In this document: positions 61,007 through 64,000 of the stretch, piece after piece
Position numbering within the stretch: position 1 is the stretch's first letter
Layout of the letters: each line of letters starts with the position of its first letter
NCBI RefSeq assembly: GCF_001661965.1
Contig: NZ_LYWZ01000025.1
Location: forward strand, 310,001-374,000
Direction: 5' to 3'
Origin: Croceicoccus mobilis
Lineage (GTDB): Bacteria > Pseudomonadota > Alphaproteobacteria > Sphingomonadales > Sphingomonadaceae
Length of the DNA: 64,000 bases
The notes under the pieces: model-generated
Database searches by the model: none
The model's input: only the letters and a program-made list of their open reading frames with translations
Told to the model about the DNA's origin: nothing
Program-made: the position numbers and the translations under genes

Positions 61007-61171
61007 ATGCGATCAAGATCATCATTGCCGTTTCGAGCGGCCCCGCTCCGGGTCGAAGAGCCGCCCAGTCACGGCGCCCTTCTCACCGCATTCCTCTCCT
61101 CTCTGTCGCTCGACGAGAAGTCAGGCTGTGCGGTTCTGTATGGCGCGGCGCCAATGGATCGAGATCGATGA
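61007..61171 (+). CDS. 54-codon frame ahead of ritA, probable frameshifted N-terminus
   Basis: This frame starts MRSRSSLPFRAAPLRVEEPP and ends in GAAPMDRDR, with GAAGGAACCAAC before the ATG, a good ribosome site. It overlaps the ritA reading in another frame by 32 bp. From 61007 to the ritA stop is 1210 bases, i.e. 403 codons plus one base, near the usual length of first-position RIT recombinases. A one-base shift would join the two. It could also be a separate leader peptide. Confidence 0.4.
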   Translation: MRSRSSLPFRAAPLRVEEPPSHGALLTAFLSSLSLDEKSGCAVLYGAAPMDRDR

Positions 61172-62216
61172 CGCGATCATCGACCACTATGCAGCGCATG
61201 ATTGCCGATGCCCGGTCTGGCGCAAGCGGGGCAAGCTGGTCGCAACGGGCACCAAGCGGCGGCGGCGATGCGCACGGCACTTCGTCGAGTTCCTGCGAGG
61301 CCGGGGCGCCATCCCATTGGTTGAACCGGTGGCGGACGATGACCCGCACATGTCGGCTTACTTGGCATGGCTCAAGCAACACCGCGGCGCCACGGACGAG
61401 ACGATCCGGCGCTACCGGACTGATATCAGACGGCTCATGCCAATGCTGGGCGAGCCTGCGCAATGGGATGCCGCCGGACTCAGGAGCGCATTCCAACGAC
61501 GAAGCAAGGAGACGCCGGGCTCGGCATCGCTGCTCGTCACGATAATGAGGAGCTACATCCGGTTTCTGGTCGTGCGTGGCGAGTGCCGGCCGGCTTTATT
61601 GCATGCAGTTCCATCAGTGCAGCGCTACCGCCTTTCGACGCTGCCGCGCCATGTCGACCCGGCAACGATCGAGAGGATCATTGCGGCCTGTCCGACAGAT
61701 CGTCCGGTGGAAGTCCGGGACAAGGCCATCATTCTCCTGCTCGCCAGGCTCGGCCTGCGGGCTGCCGATATTCAGGACATGCGTCTCGACGACATCGACT
61801 GGCGATCCGGCCACCTGACGGTCAAGGGCAAGACGCGTCGACCGGACCGCCTGCCATTGCCGCAGGATGTTGGCGACGCGATCCTGGCATATCTTGCGGC
61901 AGCCCGCCCGAAGACCGCCGAAAAGCATCTGTTCCTGCGTGCACAAGCACCGTTTCGGCCATTCCGCTCGTCCGCTGAGATCGCGGGCATCGTCGCTCGT
62001 ACGCGCGACCGCGGTGGGATCGAAGGAGTGCCGACCGGGTCACACATATTCCGGCATTCGCTTGCCACCAACCTGCTGCGCGCAGGCGCAGGCCTGGAGT
62101 CCGTCGGGACCATCCTGCGTCACAGCTCGCCCGAGACCACTGCCATCTACGCCAAGGTCGATCTGCCGATGCTCATGAAGATCGCGCAGCCCTGGCCGGG
62201 AGAACAGTCATGCTGA
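61140..62216 (+). CDS. ritA: Tyrosine recombinase, first of the trio (RitA)
   Basis: Catalytic core of a tyrosine recombinase: Arg in LLARLGLRAADIQDMR, HxxR in GSHIFRHSLATNLLR, a second His in LRHSSPETTAIYAKVD, and the Tyr in that segment. The open frame extends left to 60861 without a stop, but upstream residues look noncoding; ATG 61140 opens MARRQWIEIDDAIIDHYA. The full N-terminus may come from the preceding 54-codon frame by frameshift. Its stop overlaps ritB by 7 bp. It may catalyse movement of the element together with RitB and RitC. Confidence 0.75.
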   Translation: MARRQWIEIDDAIIDHYAAHDCRCPVWRKRGKLVATGTKRRRRCARHFVEFLRGRGAIPLVEPVADDDPHMSAYLAWLKQHRGATDETIRRYRTDIRRLMPMLGEPAQWDAAGLRSAFQRRSKETPGSASLLVTIMRSYIRFLVVRGECRPALLHAVPSVQRYRLSTLPRHVDPATIERIIAACPTDRPVEVRDKAIILLLARLGLRAADIQDMRLDDIDWRSGHLTVKGKTRRPDRLPLPQDVGDAILAYLAAARPKTAEKHLFLRAQAPFRPFRSSAEIAGIVARTRDRGGIEGVPTGSHIFRHSLATNLLRAGAGLESVGTILRHSSPETTAIYAKVDLPMLMKIAQPWPGEQSC

Positions 62217-63124
62217 ACATCCACATTTCCAGATACGTCACGCTGCATCGCAACCTGGGTCGCAAGTATTCCGAACAGGACCGGATGCTCCGCCAGTACG
62301 CTGCATACGCCGAGGGTTTCGGCGATCAGCACACTCAGGTCCAGCGCATCTACGACTGGTGCCACACGTCGAGCTCACAATATGTGGCTCGCCGGAGGTT
62401 CGACACCGCACGTAACTTCAGCCTTTTCGCGCACGCCGAAGATTCAGGCCACGAAGTTCCGCCTGCCGGCGTATTCGGCCGGGGCAAGCGGCCACGCCCG
62501 ACGCCGAAGATCATTGAACCGGACCAAGTGCGGGCGATCATGACTGCTGCATTGGACGTTCCACCCCAAGGCACGATCAGCCCATACACGTACCACTACC
62601 TGTTCGGGCTGCTGGCGGCGACAGGTCTCCGGATTTCTGAGGCCCTCGCATTACAATGCAACGATCTGGTCGAGGATGGCTTGATCGTCCGCAACGGCAA
62701 GTTCGGCAAGCAGCGGCTGATTGCCTTGCAGCCGTCGACCCGTCAGGCGCTCGAAGCATATCTCGCCACCCGGGCAAGGCTCGGCGCCACGGGCAATGAC
62801 CTGTTCGTGACCATCCGCGGAAGAGCCCCCCATAAAGTGCGCGCGCACATCGTGTTCGTCAGGCTGGCCCGACAGCTTGGATGCCGCGGACCAACTGGAA
62901 CGGCCGGGATGCGGCTACACGACTTGCGGCACACTTTCGCCGTGCGTTCCCTTGAGTCCTGCCCACCTGACAGGGAGGCGATCGCACACCACATGGCCGG
63001 ACTCAGCGTCTATCTGGGGCACGCGTCGGTCGCCAACACTTATTGGTATCTCGAGGCCACTCCGGTGCTGCTGCGCGATATCGCTGCCGCCAGCGAGCAA
63101 CTTTACCGAGGAGAAGCGGCATGA
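62210..63124 (+). CDS. ritB: Tyrosine recombinase, second of the trio (RitB)
   Basis: A 304-residue recombinase. The core shows Arg in LLAATGLRISEALAL, HxxR in RLHDLRHTFAVRSLES, a histidine in LGHASVANTYWYLEAT and the Tyr in the same segment. The N-terminal domain opens MLNIHISRYVTLHRNLGRKY. It starts inside the end of ritA and overlaps ritC by 4 bp (ATGA), so the three are translated as a unit. Confidence 0.88.
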   Translation: MLNIHISRYVTLHRNLGRKYSEQDRMLRQYAAYAEGFGDQHTQVQRIYDWCHTSSSQYVARRRFDTARNFSLFAHAEDSGHEVPPAGVFGRGKRPRPTPKIIEPDQVRAIMTAALDVPPQGTISPYTYHYLFGLLAATGLRISEALALQCNDLVEDGLIVRNGKFGKQRLIALQPSTRQALEAYLATRARLGATGNDLFVTIRGRAPHKVRAHIVFVRLARQLGCRGPTGTAGMRLHDLRHTFAVRSLESCPPDREAIAHHMAGLSVYLGHASVANTYWYLEATPVLLRDIAAASEQLYRGEAA

Positions 63125-64000
63125 CGGCTCTCGCTCCGCATCTCTCGACCTACCTGCGTGAACATCTGCCACGCGAACGTGCTGTTAGTCCGCACACGGT
63201 GAAGACCTACGCCAACTGCTTCGTCCTCCTGGTCCAGTTCGCTGCCGATCGGCTGAAGCGTCGGCCGACCGATCTCGAGATCGAGGATCTCGGCACCGAC
63301 ATGATCATGGCCTTCCTTGACCATGTCGAGAACGGTCGCGGCAGCTGTGTTCGGACTCGCAATGGCAGGCTCGCCGCGATCCGGTCCTTCTTCCGCTACA
63401 TCGAGTATCGTATTCCGGCCTGCCTAGATCAGGCCCTTCGCGTCAGATCGATCCCTACCAAGAAGACCGACAAGGCGCTGATCGACTACCTCGACCGGGC
63501 AGAGATCAAGGCTTTGCTCGACGCCCCGGATCCCCGGACACGCCTTGGCACCCGCGATCGCGCAATGCTGCATCTGGCCTATGCTGGCGGGCTGAGGGTG
63601 TCGGAACTCGTAACGCTACAACTGCGCGATTTCCCGGACCGCTCCCTGTCCACCGTGCACATCATGGGCAAGGGTCGGCGTGAACGGGTCCTCCCGCTCT
63701 GGAAGGAGACTCAGTTCGCATTGCGCGCGTGGCTTGCGATCCGCCCCGATGCGCAAGCTGCCGAGATATTCCTCAATGCCAAAGGGCAACCCATGACCCG
63801 CGACGGATTTGCGTTCCGTTTGGCGGAGCACGTCAAGGCCGCGGCAGAGAAGCAGCCGTCGATCTTTGGAAAGCGCGTAACACCGCACGTGCTGCGCCAT
63901 TCCTGCGCAATGCACACGCTCGCGGCGACCGGGGACATTCGCAAGGTCGCATTATGGCTCGGGCACGCCAGCATCCAGAGCACCGAGACCTATTTGCGCG
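63121..64000 (+). CDS. ritC: Tyrosine recombinase, third of the trio (RitC), truncated by the window edge
   Basis: About 293 codons are visible. A SAM-like N-terminal domain starts LSTYLREHLPRERAVSPHTV. The core has Arg in LAYAGGLRVSELVTL, HxxR in TPHVLRHSCAMHTLA, and LGHASIQSTETYLR with the catalytic Tyr a few codons before the edge. The remainder of the C-terminus is not seen. Confidence 0.88.
   Translation, partial: MTALAPHLSTYLREHLPRERAVSPHTVKTYANCFVLLVQFAADRLKRRPTDLEIEDLGTDMIMAFLDHVENGRGSCVRTRNGRLAAIRSFFRYIEYRIPACLDQALRVRSIPTKKTDKALIDYLDRAEIKALLDAPDPRTRLGTRDRAMLHLAYAGGLRVSELVTLQLRDFPDRSLSTVHIMGKGRRERVLPLWKETQFALRAWLAIRPDAQAAEIFLNAKGQPMTRDGFAFRLAEHVKAAAEKQPSIFGKRVTPHVLRHSCAMHTLAATGDIRKVALWLGHASIQSTETYLR

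Larger units (their letters stand above)
55102..64000. mobile_element. Integrated element in tRNA-Lys(CTT) (extends past the right edge)
   Basis: The left end is set by the displaced tRNA fragment beside a P4-type integrase. It contains an integrase, lytic transglycosylase, CHC2/Toprim primase-like protein, helicase and a nested RIT element. Base usage is less uniform than in the core region. Its right end and any conjugation genes lie outside, so I cannot say whether it is an ICE, a mobilisable island or a prophage remnant. Confidence 0.75.
60858..64000 (+). mobile_element. Recombinase-in-trio (RIT) element, left part
   Basis: Three overlapping tyrosine recombinases in one direction, the diagnostic content of RIT elements, begin right after the disruption of the helicase gene. 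The left boundary is set near 60858 from the point where the helicase reading ends; the right end and the matching inverted repeat are beyond the window. Confidence 0.75.

Noticed and set aside
60861-61139. Extension of ritA to the left, giving a 451-residue frame.
   Set aside because: The added residues are of noncoding character and would overlap the helicase stop, and no ribosome site precedes that start.

Overview
The window is GC-rich alphaproteobacterial chromosome. The gene set points to the Sphingomonadales, probably Erythrobacteraceae or Sphingomonadaceae: a RibBA whose second half is degenerate, a DUF4170 protein, PilZ/EAL signalling genes, an HyuA-HyuB fusion 5-oxoprolinase, a GAAC-N7-GAAC LexA-type box, and a tyrosine-recombinase island carrying a strawberry-notch helicase. 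The family placement is inference from gene content; no 16S gene is present.

Positions 1-55.07 kb are mostly housekeeping. From the left: the end of an exopolysaccharide locus (GH16 glycosidase fragment, GT4 glycosyltransferase); purL; xseB-ispA; coaD, a periplasmic peptidyl-prolyl isomerase, queA, an ABC-2 exporter pair, a DUF481 beta-barrel protein and tgt (queA and tgt are both queuosine genes). Next come rpsD, a chorismate mutase, and the minus-strand cluster rpiB-glyA-(59-aa gene)-nrdR-trmJ. Then katA, rpoD, dnaG, a YqeY protein, carA-(orphan)-carB, greA, a four-gene set of small membrane proteins resembling E. coli yqjDE, eno, an M13-peptidase homologue without its zinc motifs, ribH and ribBA. 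A 24-codon mini-gene follows, then a CHASE2/GGDEF/EAL protein, a CPA-type antiporter with an OmpA-like lipoprotein, a YihY protein, 5-oxoprolinase, a YitT protein, and a complete oligopeptide ABC importer flanked on both sides by PilZ genes. A peptide importer beside a 5-oxoprolinase suggests peptide and pyroglutamate scavenging.

From about 55.1 kb to the right edge lies an integrated element. It starts at a displaced 3' fragment of a tRNA-Lys(CTT) gene next to a P4-type integrase. It carries a lytic transglycosylase and a CHC2/Toprim primase-like gene that diverge around an SOS-type box, and then a strawberry-notch helicase with an N-terminal methylase-like domain. The helicase gene is cut after about 823 codons by a second mobile element: three overlapping tyrosine recombinases (a recombinase-in-trio, RIT) entered through a 36-bp near-perfect palindrome. 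The window ends inside the third recombinase.

The most notable findings are: (1) a RibBA with an N-terminal helix-turn-helix domain whose own start is preceded by clustered CAATGT dyads, suggesting autoregulation; (2) a free-standing 24-codon gene with its ribosome site in a hairpin and its own terminator; (3) an M13 peptidase homologue that has lost HExxH and the downstream Glu motif; and (4) the RIT insertion in the helicase gene, whose first recombinase appears to have a frameshifted N-terminus.
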